From: Lachnospiraceae bacterium
GTDB lineage: Bacteria > Bacillota > Clostridia > Lachnospirales > Lachnospiraceae
Direction of reading: 5' to 3'
DNA: 64,000 nt
Assembly (NCBI GenBank): GCA_017626325.1
Contig: JAGAIZ010000059.1
Coordinates: 1 to 64,000, forward strand
Positions 17,551-25,974 of the stretch are shown here, in pieces; positions within the stretch are counted from its first letter, which is position 1; every line of letters starts with the position of its first letter. The notes beneath the pieces are model-generated. The model saw only the letters and a program-made list of their open reading frames with translations. It was not told the DNA's origin and did not search any database. Both the position numbers and the translations under genes were made by a program.

Positions 17551-19221
17551 ATGGAAGAAAGAAACCGGGAGTACATGAATGAGATATTGCCGCAGGAGAT
17601 TCCGATACCGGATATGACAGGGAAGAAGGAGCGATCATCTGTCCAATCTGAACAGCCGGCATCTGAGCAGCAGCCATACGGTCAGCAGGGACAGCCGGCA
17701 TCTGAGCAGCAGCCATACGGTCAGCAGGGAGAGCCGGCATCTGAGCAGCAATCATACGGTCAGCAGGCGCAGCCTGTAGTGCGTCCATATCAGCCGCGCG
17801 GCAGGAAGACAGGGAAGATAATCGGTATCGTAGCATGTGTGCTTGCGGCAATGATTATCATGGGTATTTTGGCGGCGGCATTTTATACCAGCAGACCTAT
17901 GTACAAGATTGCGAAAGGACTTCATAACCTGAGCGCAGAATTGAGTGAGATACATAATCCGCTGGCAGATAAACTCGGCTTGGAGGATATTATCACAATG
18001 CTGGAAGAGGATGGAAGCCACGTTGCAACCAGATTGAACTTTACGGCAGAAACGCTGTTGGGCAGTACGACGCTCGGAGTTGATACGCAGCTCTATAAGG
18101 ACGTGCAGGCCAAAGAGCTGGATTCTTCTACAACCGTCAGTATCATGAACTATGAGATAGCGCATCTGAATCTCTACGGGAATGAAGATGTGATCTGCTT
18201 TGGCATCCCGGAATTATTTCTGGAAAATATGTACATTGATACGGAAAATGTGGTAAGCCAGTATAATGCTTCTGTCTGGGTGGATGAAAATATGTTTGGC
18301 AGACTGGATATGGAAGATTTCTCTGTCGAATTATTCCCGGAGGATCAGGGCAGATTTTCTATCGGCAATCACAGGAGCATCGTCGGGTTTATGGAGAAAT
18401 ACGGCAGTGATCTGGAGGCGTGCCGTGAGAATATGACTGTCTACAAGGCGGAGAACGGCGTCTATGGGGCAGAATTTACCCAGCAGGATATGGATCGTCT
18501 GTTTAAGGATTTGCTGCATTATTATAATGATCTCTATGGAAAGGATGAGATAGACCTGGAAGAAGGCATGGAGGATTATGAACAGTTTATTGCCTCCGAT
18601 GTGAATCTTCTGTTTGTCATTGATCATAAGAACAGAATTGAAAGTATTACACTGGAGAAGCCGGTGGAAATGCTGGACGGTGAGGCGTCTGTCGACTGGG
18701 AACTCTTTTTCCTGGGAGAGAAGAGAAGCGTCGATACAATGCAGGGCAAGGTAACCGTAACCAATGCTTCGGGTGAAGAGACAGAGATGATCGGTCAGCT
18801 TGTTCAAACGCTGGAAGATGATGATTATCAGATTAATATGGATATAAAATATTCGGAAGAAGCGGGGCAGGGCAAGATGAGATTGGCGATGGACTGCGAC
18901 GCCTCTGACGATACTTTTGATATATCGTTTTCTATGAAGACAGATGACGGAGCTGTGGAGCTTGCGGTAGAAGGCACACTGGACGATATCGTGCAGGGCG
19001 AAAGCTTCGCCTTAGATCTGGATGCGCTTACGATCGATATGGATGGAGAGGAAATCTGCAAGCTTACCGGGGATATTGCGGTAGAACCCCTGCAGGAGAG
19101 TATAACGCCCGGGGCGGAAGCTGAGACGGCGATTTTCGAGATGTCATATGCTGAAATTGGCGATCTGTTTTATAAGCTTGTGATGGAGTATGGAAACCTT
19201 ATGGATTTATTGGAGTATTAG
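17551..19221 (+). CDS. Membrane-anchored protein with Gln/Pro-rich N-terminal repeats
   Basis: A 556-residue protein of no family I recognise. A cytoplasmic N-terminus carries three 13-residue repeats (QPASEQQPYGQQG) at about residues 35-73. A single membrane helix (about 92-116: IIGIVACVLAAMIIMGILAA) follows, then a long acidic extracellular region with regular beta-like spacing. This layout (low-complexity tail, one helix, large outside domain) occurs in many clostridial proteins encoded beside ABC exporters. It lies between the ATPase and the permeases, so a role as accessory or sensor of that transporter is likely but unproven. GGGGAGAGGGG lies just upstream of the start. Confidence 0.8.
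   Translation: MEERNREYMNEILPQEIPIPDMTGKKERSSVQSEQPASEQQPYGQQGQPASEQQPYGQQGEPASEQQSYGQQAQPVVRPYQPRGRKTGKIIGIVACVLAAMIIMGILAAAFYTSRPMYKIAKGLHNLSAELSEIHNPLADKLGLEDIITMLEEDGSHVATRLNFTAETLLGSTTLGVDTQLYKDVQAKELDSSTTVSIMNYEIAHLNLYGNEDVICFGIPELFLENMYIDTENVVSQYNASVWVDENMFGRLDMEDFSVELFPEDQGRFSIGNHRSIVGFMEKYGSDLEACRENMTVYKAENGVYGAEFTQQDMDRLFKDLLHYYNDLYGKDEIDLEEGMEDYEQFIASDVNLLFVIDHKNRIESITLEKPVEMLDGEASVDWELFFLGEKRSVDTMQGKVTVTNASGEETEMIGQLVQTLEDDDYQINMDIKYSEEAGQGKMRLAMDCDASDDTFDISFSMKTDDGAVELAVEGTLDDIVQGESFALDLDALTIDMDGEEICKLTGDIAVEPLQESITPGAEAETAIFEMSYAEIGDLFYKLVMEYGNLMDLLEY
17653..17769 (+). repeat. Three in-frame 39-bp coding repeats
   Basis: Units at 17653-17691, 17692-17730 and 17731-17769 encode QPASEQQPYGQQG, the same again, then EPASEQQSYGQQA. 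Near identity at the DNA level points to recent expansion, and copy number may vary between strains. Confidence 0.95.
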
Positions 19222-19241
19222 ATGACAGGAGTGGCAGAGAC

Positions 19242-19469
19242 ATGGATAGAAATGAAGAGGCATTGATAGCGGAAATTATGAATCATTTGGACAACGAATC
19301 CAGACAGGGTGTGTACCGGATGAGTGTTACCTTCGATGAGAATGAAGAACAGAACAAGAATGTATCTCATAAATGCTGCAATATGTATGGCAGACCTGCT
19401 TCGGAAACGGTAGGGCTGTTAGACATGTATACGGATATGAATGCCGGAGAGCCGGACAGAAAAGAATAG
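19242..19469 (+). CDS. Small acidic protein in the ABC locus, unknown
   Basis: A 75-residue acidic soluble protein with no membrane segment and a CC pair near residue 47 (HKCCNMYGRP). It starts 20 bases after the preceding gene with AGGAG upstream and ends 46 bases before the first permease, so it is probably translated within the operon. I do not recognise the family. The position suggests a cytoplasmic accessory to the transporter. Confidence 0.6.
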   Translation: MDRNEEALIAEIMNHLDNESRQGVYRMSVTFDENEEQNKNVSHKCCNMYGRPASETVGLLDMYTDMNAGEPDRKE

Positions 19470-19515
19470 GAAATTATGAATGACGGGGAATCCCGAAGGG
19501 AAAGCGTGACATGCT

Positions 19516-20838
19516 ATGAAGCGTCGGATGTTATATCTGTGTATGGAATTGAATAAGACGCTGCGGCTGCTGCCGCGTATGCTTATGCAGGCAGTGCTGC
19601 TTATGGTACTTATGGGTCTAATTGCTTTTGGCGGCGTAAGGAGTATGGACCGGGAGCCATTGGCGGTCAGTGTGGATATTGCTGTGGCGGTACAGGACGA
19701 CGATGCGCTGACGCAGATGGCTTTGGGATTTGTCGAAAGTATGGAGAGCGTATCAGAATTCTGCAGATTCCGGCAGGTTTCGGAAGAAGAAGGGCTGGCG
19801 CTTTTGGCACAGGAAGAAGTGACGGCGTTGATTGTGCTGCCGGAACGGCTGGTAGATGGTATTGTGAACGGGCAGAATCCATCTGTGGAGATTTATTTTG
19901 CGGAGCATGCGGGAATAGAAGCTGTGCTTTTTAAGGAATTGACGGACGCGGGCGCATCGCTTCTGAATGTGGCGCAGGCGGAGATATATGGTGCGAATGA
20001 TACGGCTGCAGAGTACGGATTTACGGACCGGCTTCGCATGATGGAAATGGAGATCGACGGCTATAATCTGGCATTTGCATTGGACAGACTGGCACTGTAT
20101 GAGACCAGACAGTTATCGGTTACCGGACAGATGAATGTTATACAGTATTTTGCAGCTTCGGCGGCGGTATTATTCCTGTTGTTGTCCGGTATGGCGCTTT
20201 ATCCGCTGATGCAGCCTGAAGCTGCAGTATTCCGCAGACAATTGGCAAGACAGGGTGTTGGCTTCGGATGGCAGGATTTTTGTCAATGGCTGTGCGGCTT
20301 CGTGAGCATGGGGCTGATTGCTGCCTTGCTGCCGGCAGCAGCCAGGTTCCTGCCGGCAGCAGCCAGGTTCCTGTCGGCAATAGCCAAGATTCTTCCGGCG
20401 GGGATGGAGACTGTGGGAGAGGAGCCAGAGGTCTGGACGCAGGCGGCGGAGCTGTTGCAGCGCCGGCAGAATGCGGGGCATATGGGGATGTCAGTGTTTC
20501 TGATAGTGTGCAGCCTTATGTTGATCAGTACCTGTGTCTATTGTATCTATAGTCTGACTGGCAGCAGAATCAGCGGAATTCTGCTCTTGTTTGTGGTAAG
20601 CCTTATGATGATATATCTTTCGGGTGGATTGGCGCCATCCATATTTCTGCCGGAAACGATGCAGAAGCTTGGAGGCAGGCTTCCGACCGCATGGCTGATT
20701 CGGGCTTTCGGAGGCGTTTTCACCGGATATGAAGGGGAAGCGGCGGCAGAATGCGCGGCAGGCATATGCGGATATACGATTCTGCTTGGCGGATGCGCCT
20801 GGCTGTGCAGAAGAAGATATGACCGTTTGAGGGTATGA
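19516..20838 (+). CDS. ABC-2 type permease-like membrane protein (first)
   Basis: A 440-residue protein with the ABC2_membrane_3 layout: one N-terminal helix (about 20-42), an extracellular domain (about 45-215), and about five C-terminal helices. Residues 271-291 are a short tandem expansion (LPAAARF twice, then LSAIAKI) encoded by 21-bp repeats in the loop after the second helix. It likely forms the channel with the following permease and is powered by the ATPase at 16661. Its stop overlaps the next start (ATGA), so the two are translationally coupled. Confidence 0.82.
   Translation: MKRRMLYLCMELNKTLRLLPRMLMQAVLLMVLMGLIAFGGVRSMDREPLAVSVDIAVAVQDDDALTQMALGFVESMESVSEFCRFRQVSEEEGLALLAQEEVTALIVLPERLVDGIVNGQNPSVEIYFAEHAGIEAVLFKELTDAGASLLNVAQAEIYGANDTAAEYGFTDRLRMMEMEIDGYNLAFALDRLALYETRQLSVTGQMNVIQYFAASAAVLFLLLSGMALYPLMQPEAAVFRRQLARQGVGFGWQDFCQWLCGFVSMGLIAALLPAAARFLPAAARFLSAIAKILPAGMETVGEEPEVWTQAAELLQRRQNAGHMGMSVFLIVCSLMLISTCVYCIYSLTGSRISGILLLFVVSLMMIYLSGGLAPSIFLPETMQKLGGRLPTAWLIRAFGGVFTGYEGEAAAECAAGICGYTILLGGCAWLCRRRYDRLRV
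20329..20391 (+). repeat. 21-bp in-frame repeat inside the permease gene
   Basis: Two identical 21-bp units (20329-20349 and 20350-20370) encode LPAAARF. A third diverged unit (20371-20391) encodes LSAIAKI. Confidence 0.9.
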
Positions 20839-22037
20839 CATGGATGATTAATATGAGAGAAAGTAAAAGAGTATTCAGGATAAAGCAATACGGCATATGG
20901 ATTTGGATGATAACGAAAAGGCTGCTGAGACAGCCCATGTTTGTTGTCCTGCTTGTTCTGATGCCTGCCGCGGGATATATGGTAAATGTATTGGAGCAGG
21001 AGGAAGGACATGGAGCCGTCGTGGCAGTATGCGTGGAAGAAGGCGAATGGAGTAAACAGATCCTGTCAAAGCTTCGGATGCTTTCTGCGCGGAACAGATC
21101 AGACGGCGGCGCGCTGCAGTATGAATTCTATGACAGCGCCATAGAGACAGAGCGCGTTGTGCTGAAATCCGAGGCAGACTGCGGTTTTGTGATCCCGGAA
21201 GATATCGCGCGGCGCGTGGAAGAAGAGGACTGGCATAACAGCATTCTGGTCTATGAGACGGCGTCCAGCAGTATTACCGGTATGGCGAAGGAGCGGATTG
21301 CCGGTGTGATTTTTCAATTGTATTCGGAAGAATGCTATTTGGAATATATGGAAGAGACAGCACGAGACGAAGCGGCACAAGCAGAGTATGTGCCGGAAGA
21401 AGTGGCACAATTTGCATGGCAGGCCTATGAGACGCATCTGACGGACGGCAGCACCTTTTCTTTCTCTTATGAGGGAAATGACCCCAATAGTCAATATAAT
21501 AATGACACCAGTGTAGGAAATGACACATCTGTCTTCCCGATAAAAGGCGTATTTGCGGTATTTATTTTCATAAGCGGCATGTGCGGCATGTTGGAATATG
21601 AGAAGGATAAGAAAGAAAAGCGGTTTGAGAGACTCGTGCCAAATTGGGTGACTTATATAGTCAATGTATGGATTCCTACTGTATGGACGGCTCTTGCAGC
21701 GTTTATCTGTCTCTGGGCAGCGGATGCGCTGCAGTATCGTGCAAGTTATGGGGCAGGCGGTGTGTCCGGTGTAGGAGAAGCGCTGCTTCAGGTATGGAGT
21801 CCCGGAAGATGGATGCGGGAAGGTCTGAGTCTGGTGTTCTATCAGTGCGTGATCGTGCTGTACTGCGTTGTACTCAGACTGATGCTGCGCAGGCGTGAAA
21901 CGATAGCGGCGGCAATACCGCTCCTGACGCTGGGAAGCCTGATATGCGCACCGGTATTCGTTCGGCTGGCGATGTATATACCGCTGTTTAGAGTGTTAGA
22001 GAAATTATTTCCGGTAACGTATTATTTGATGTTATAA
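20835..22037 (+). CDS. ABC-2 type permease-like membrane protein (second)
   Basis: A 400-residue partner of the preceding gene with the same layout: an N-terminal helix (about 35-54), an extracellular domain, and a C-terminal block of helices from about residue 235. The extracellular domain contains DCGFVIPEDIARRVEEEDW, the usual ABC-2 substitution region. The overlap ATGA with the upstream gene supports a start at 20835; the in-frame ATG at 20844, ten bases after GAGGG, is equally possible. Export substrate unknown. Confidence 0.82.
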   Translation: MTWMINMRESKRVFRIKQYGIWIWMITKRLLRQPMFVVLLVLMPAAGYMVNVLEQEEGHGAVVAVCVEEGEWSKQILSKLRMLSARNRSDGGALQYEFYDSAIETERVVLKSEADCGFVIPEDIARRVEEEDWHNSILVYETASSSITGMAKERIAGVIFQLYSEECYLEYMEETARDEAAQAEYVPEEVAQFAWQAYETHLTDGSTFSFSYEGNDPNSQYNNDTSVGNDTSVFPIKGVFAVFIFISGMCGMLEYEKDKKEKRFERLVPNWVTYIVNVWIPTVWTALAAFICLWAADALQYRASYGAGGVSGVGEALLQVWSPGRWMREGLSLVFYQCVIVLYCVVLRLMLRRRETIAAAIPLLTLGSLICAPVFVRLAMYIPLFRVLEKLFPVTYYLML

Positions 22038-22068
22038 TTTGAACAGGATAGAGGAAAAGGGAGAAACT

Positions 22069-22551
22069 ATGGCGAAGAATAAAGAAATCAAAACCAACGC
22101 TATGCGGATTCTGGACAGAGAGAAGATTCCGTATGAGCATTATACTTATGAATGTGAAGAATTCGTGGACGGTATTCAGGTGGCGGATATGCTGGGACTA
22201 CCCCATGAGAAAGTATATAAGACGCTTGTGACGGTGGGAAACAGCAGGAATTATTTCGTATTCGTCCTGCCGATTGAGGCGGAGCTTGATTTGAAGAAGG
22301 CGGCGAAAGCGGTGGGAGAGAAAGCCCTTTCCATGATTCACGTCAGGGAAATCAATGCAGTCACCGGATATATCCGGGGCGGCTGTACTGCGATTGGCAT
22401 GAAGAAGCAGTACGTGACTCGGATTGACGCTTCCGCCAAAGCGTTGGAAACCATGATTGTCAGCGGCGGCAGAATCGGATCGCAGATCGAGTTAAAGCCG
22501 GAAGACCTGTGCCGGGCGGCCAGAGCCGAATTTGCGGAAGTGATTTTTTAG
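22069..22551 (+). CDS. ybaK: Cys-tRNA(Pro)/Cys-tRNA(Cys) deacylase
   Basis: A 160-residue YbaK/ProX-type editing protein that hydrolyses Cys mischarged on tRNA(Pro). Family landmarks are the N-terminal MRILDREKIPYEHYTYE, the HEKVYKTLVT strand, and GYIRGGCTAIGMKK, where the conserved GG.{2}.P/I.G loop lies. The ATG at 22069 follows GGGAGAA; a TTG at 22039 is in frame but has no ribosome binding site. It begins 31 bases after the ABC permease with no terminator between, so it may be co-transcribed, though no functional link is evident. Confidence 0.92.
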   Translation: MAKNKEIKTNAMRILDREKIPYEHYTYECEEFVDGIQVADMLGLPHEKVYKTLVTVGNSRNYFVFVLPIEAELDLKKAAKAVGEKALSMIHVREINAVTGYIRGGCTAIGMKKQYVTRIDASAKALETMIVSGGRIGSQIELKPEDLCRAARAEFAEVIF

Positions 22552-22585
22552 AATTTTACAAGCTGTCAGGATGAGGGAGGAACCT

Positions 22586-23689
22586 ATGAACGAGAAGAAT
22601 ATTATGGATTACGAGACAGTAGCCCTGGATGATGAGAGAGACGCGCTGGTGATTATAGACCAGACGCTTCTGCCGGGACGGACAGAATTAATCAGCCTGC
22701 ATACGGCGCAGGAGATCTGGGACGCTATCTATCTGTTGAAGGTGCGCGGCGCGCCTGCAATCGGCGTGGCGGCGGCTTTTGGCATCTATCTGTTAGCTAA
22801 GCAGACAGACACGCAGGAATATGAGGTCTTCTATGAGGCATTCCGTAAGCAAAAGGAATATCTGAATTCCGCAAGACCCACGGCGGTGAATCTGTCCTGG
22901 GCGCTGAACCGGATGGAGCAGGTGTGCGTGCGCAGCAGAGAGCTTCCGGTGGAGCAGATCAAAGAGAAGCTCAGGGCGGAAGCAGTACATATGAAAGAAG
23001 AGGATATTCAGGTCTGTAAGGCGATCGGCGAACATGGTCTGACGCTGGTGAAGCCGGGGGACGGTATCCTGACCCATTGCAACGCGGGACAGCTTGCGAC
23101 CTGTAAGTACGGAACGGCGACCGCGCCGATCTATCTCGGACAGGAGCGGGGATATCGGTTCAGTGTATTTGCGGATGAGACCAGACCGCTTCTGCAGGGG
23201 GCGAGACTGACAGCATATGAACTGCAGGCTTCCGGGGTGGATGTGACCCTGATCTGCGACAATATGTCGGCGACGGTGATGCGCAACGGCTGGATTAACG
23301 CGGTCTTCGTAGGCTGCGACAGAGTGGCGGCCAATGGGGATACCGCCAATAAGATCGGCACCTCTGTAGTGGCTGCGGTAGCGAAGCGTTACCACGTGCC
23401 GGTTTATATTTGCGCGCCTACATCAACCATCGACATGGACACGCCTGCCGGAGCGGATATTACGATCGAACAGCGGCCTGCTCATGAGGTAACGGATATG
23501 TGGTACGAGAAGCCTACGGCCCCGGAGGGCGTTAAGGTCTTTAATCCGGCGTTCGATGTAACAGATCACGACCTTATTGCGGGAATCGTGACAGAGTACG
23601 GAATCGCCAGAGAGCCATATACGGAGTCGCTGAGGGAGATTTTTCGGATAAAAGAGTCGAAACAGGCCGCGTTAAAGACGCGGGCTTAG
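22586..23689 (+). CDS. mtnA: S-methyl-5-thioribose-1-phosphate isomerase (or 5-deoxyribose-1-P isomerase)
   Basis: A 367-residue aldose-ketose isomerase of the MtnA/eIF2B-like family. Signatures are VRGAPAIGVAAAFG (about 54-67), the catalytic Cys in THCNAGQLAT, and GCDRVAANGDTANKIGT with the catalytic Asp. It converts 5-methylthioribose-1-phosphate to the ribulose form. GGGAGGA selects the ATG at 22586. The next gene is a class II aldolase rather than the dehydratase MtnB of the aerobic methionine salvage pathway. That favours the DHAP shunt, where MTR-1-P and 5-deoxyribose-1-P are split to DHAP plus an aldehyde. Confidence 0.93.
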   Translation: MNEKNIMDYETVALDDERDALVIIDQTLLPGRTELISLHTAQEIWDAIYLLKVRGAPAIGVAAAFGIYLLAKQTDTQEYEVFYEAFRKQKEYLNSARPTAVNLSWALNRMEQVCVRSRELPVEQIKEKLRAEAVHMKEEDIQVCKAIGEHGLTLVKPGDGILTHCNAGQLATCKYGTATAPIYLGQERGYRFSVFADETRPLLQGARLTAYELQASGVDVTLICDNMSATVMRNGWINAVFVGCDRVAANGDTANKIGTSVVAAVAKRYHVPVYICAPTSTIDMDTPAGADITIEQRPAHEVTDMWYEKPTAPEGVKVFNPAFDVTDHDLIAGIVTEYGIAREPYTESLREIFRIKESKQAALKTRA

Positions 23690-23718
23690 CAACATCTATC
23701 AAAGGACGGGCAAATCAA

Positions 23719-24393
23719 ATGGATTATATGACAGAGAAAAAGGCAAAAAAAGCTATTATTGATATCGGACAGCGCATGTACGTGCGAAATTTCGTGGCGG
23801 CAAACGACGGCAATATCTCCATCAGAACGGGAGACAATGAAGTCTGGGCGACGCCCACAGGAGTGTCCAAGGGATATATGAAGAAAAAGATGCTGGTGAA
23901 GGTAGATCTGGACGGCAGGGTACTGGAAGGAAGCTATAAGCCATCCTCGGAGCTGAAAATGCATCTGCGTGCATACCAGGAGAATTCCAGCCTGAGGTCG
24001 GTATGCCATGCGCACCCGCCGGTCTGCACCTGCTTCGCCATTGCGGGCATTCCCCTGGATACGCCGGTGCTGGCGGAAGCGATTATCACGCTGGGAGATG
24101 TACCCATTGCACCCTATGCCGAGCTTGGGAGCAAAGAAGTGCCGGAGGTTATTGCGCCCTACTGCCACACTCATAATGGCGTTCTGCTTGCCAATCATGG
24201 GGCGGTCACATGGGCACAAGATGCTTATGCGGCTTATTACAGGCTGGAATCTATGGAATATTACGCGAAGATTCTGCTTATTACAGATAAAATTCTGGGA
24301 AAACAGAACCTTCTGACGAATGACCAGATCGACGCGCTGCTTGCGATGCGGGATAAGTTCGGCGTCAAACAGGGCGGCGTCCCCCGAAAATAG
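23719..24393 (+). CDS. Class II aldolase (FucA/DrdA-like)
   Basis: A 224-residue zinc-dependent class II aldolase. The active-site Glu is in KPSSELKMH (about residue 79), metal-binding histidines are in CHAHPP, and a further His lies in LLANHGAVTW. It resembles L-fuculose-phosphate aldolase, but the neighbour is mtnA and no fucose genes are present. The likely substrate is 5-methylthioribulose-1-P or 5-deoxyribulose-1-P, giving DHAP plus (methylthio)acetaldehyde. This is inferred from context; a plain fuculose aldolase remains possible. The gap to mtnA is 29 bases. Confidence 0.88.
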   Translation: MDYMTEKKAKKAIIDIGQRMYVRNFVAANDGNISIRTGDNEVWATPTGVSKGYMKKKMLVKVDLDGRVLEGSYKPSSELKMHLRAYQENSSLRSVCHAHPPVCTCFAIAGIPLDTPVLAEAIITLGDVPIAPYAELGSKEVPEVIAPYCHTHNGVLLANHGAVTWAQDAYAAYYRLESMEYYAKILLITDKILGKQNLLTNDQIDALLAMRDKFGVKQGGVPRK

Positions 24394-25000
24394 TCTTTTC
24401 ATTGACCGGAAAAGTGATCAGATGCTTTTTTATACTACATTTCAACATAGTTCGTGCAATAAATATGGTAAATGATGTATTTTATTTTATAATAATATAG
24501 AAATTGTACCGACTTCATTGATCCCGAATCAGGATACTTTTCTAAAACACAACAAAATATGAAACAGCAGGCACAAAGAAGGCATGATAGAAATGGCGGA
24601 AAATGGCAGGCTGGCATAAATAGCAATCAGAGGAGGTGTGATTATTACAGAGATTGGCATTTGTGCGGGTGGGGTGGTACGAAAAGAAAGGAGGTTCAGA
24701 TCGGGACAAAATATAGACTTATGAGTGTGTAAATAGGGGAAAAATATAGAGATCAGTCTGGATTCCGGCATATACGATGGCATGGCGGACGTTTGGAAGA
24801 ATTCTGATAAATACGCCTGTGAACGGACCGTTATTAAGAGGGCAGTATTCAGGAATTCTTCGGACGTATGCATAATATGCTTGTGAGCAGAATTACATTA
24901 TTTGCATTTTATCAAAAGCTCTTCTTGGGAACGGATTATAATCATATGTGTATGCCCGGTTCGTCTAAGGCTGCATCAAAAATCACTAAGGAGAAAAAAG
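24394..25000 (+). other. 607-base intergenic region upstream of the Agr-like locus
   Basis: No convincing gene. It holds the 15-bp LytTR-like element at 24446-24460, an AT-rich tract with TATAAT at 24488-24493, and a long imperfect inverted repeat (about 24796-24863, arms GAAGAATTC...GAATTCTTC). That repeat encloses a small AACGG-A-CCGTT hairpin. A second TATAAT is near 24934. Two AGGAGG sequences (about 24632 and 24690) have no suitable start codon after them, suggesting decayed coding sequence. Confidence 0.55.
24446..24460 (+). promoter_or_regulatory. LytTR-like element, left copy
   Basis: CATAGTTCGTGCAAT, identical to the copy at 29248-29262 on the opposite strand. Its core ATAGTTCGT matches the LytTR half-site pattern [TA][AC][CA]GTTN[AG][TG] at 8 of 9 positions. 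A TATAAT begins 28 bases after it. Confidence 0.6.
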
Positions 25001-25735
25001 ATGAAAAGAATATTGATATTAGAGGATAATGCTGATTCAAGAGAGTACATGGTAAATCTTGTTCGTGAAGTATGTCAGGAGAGGGACATTATATTCGCAT
25101 GTGAAAACGTTCAAGATGCTTATCGGTATGCCGCTAACAGTAACATTGATTTGTTTATCATTGACATAATGATGAAGACCGGAGCGGTAAACGACGTGTC
25201 CGGTCTTACTTTTGTGGAGCATATGAGAGAACGGGAATGCTATATGTTCACGCCGGTAATCTTTGTAACGGCTTTGCAGGATCTGAACCGTTATACGATA
25301 GAACGTCTGCACTGTCATACGTATATCGAGAAGCCTTATGATAACCGGAGAGTCAAGGATGTGATAGCGGAAACATTGCTTTTTCCGGGCAAAAGGCCGG
25401 ACAGGAAATACTATACTTTCAAACAGGATGGCGTGATTGTACAGATAGCGTGTAAAGAATTTGTATATGCGGAAGTCATGAAGCATCACATCTTTCTGCA
25501 TAAGAGCAATGGCGAAGTGAATATGATCAGTTATATGAGTCTGCACAAACTGTTAGAAGAGATCGGAAACGACGATATCTTCCAGTGCAGCAGGCATATG
25601 ATCGTAAATCGTGCGTACATAGATAAAGCGGATATTGTCAATCGGGTCATCAATCTTAAGGATGATCTTGGAAGCGTTGAGATTGGCGTTACCTATAAGA
25701 ATGACGTTCGGCAAATCTTAGAAGTAATAGAATAA
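25001..25735 (+). CDS. LytTR-family response regulator (AgrA-like), first copy
   Basis: A 244-residue regulator. The receiver domain (about 1-125) begins MKRILILEDN, has the phospho-acceptor Asp55 in LFIIDIMM and the conserved Lys in IEKPYD. The C-terminal LytTR DNA-binding domain (about 140-240) contains CSRHMIVNRAYI. AAGGAG seven bases before 25001 sets the start; the longer in-frame start at 24902 has none. It is a paralogue of the regulator at 26399. It is probably phosphorylated by the AgrC-like kinase and would bind the element repeated at 24446 and 29248; both points are inferred. Confidence 0.92.
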   Translation: MKRILILEDNADSREYMVNLVREVCQERDIIFACENVQDAYRYAANSNIDLFIIDIMMKTGAVNDVSGLTFVEHMRERECYMFTPVIFVTALQDLNRYTIERLHCHTYIEKPYDNRRVKDVIAETLLFPGKRPDRKYYTFKQDGVIVQIACKEFVYAEVMKHHIFLHKSNGEVNMISYMSLHKLLEEIGNDDIFQCSRHMIVNRAYIDKADIVNRVINLKDDLGSVEIGVTYKNDVRQILEVIE

Positions 25736-25761
25736 AAGGCTCGTTAGAGACATTGCTCTGC

Positions 25762-25818
25762 AAAGGGCTGTTGTGTAAGCGGATGAATCATCACTGCTGT
25801 AAACAACAGCCCTTTTCT
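25762..25818 (+). terminator. Terminator after the first response regulator
   Basis: A perfect 13-bp stem, AAAGGGCTGTTGT/ACAACAGCCCTTT, encloses a loop of about 28 bases and is followed by a short TTTTCT tail. Confidence 0.7.
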
Positions 25819-25974
25819 GAGTACAATGATTTGAAGAATCAGACTATGTCAGGGAGATGATATCATATAATATGGATAAACTAATGGCATTGATATCAGA
25901 TTGTAATGATAATACCGTGTTAAAGCGAATTCCCATCAAGGATATAATAGAAGAAAAAATTGGGGAGATATCAG

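Noticed and set aside
24559-24732. A 57-residue Arg-rich frame before the Agr island
   Set aside because: No ribosome binding site, odd composition (Arg, Gln, Trp), no AgrD-like pattern; probably chance or decayed sequence.
24529-24873. A 114-residue minus-strand frame in the same gap
   Set aside because: Ser/Pro/Leu-rich translation without start signals; the region looks non-coding.
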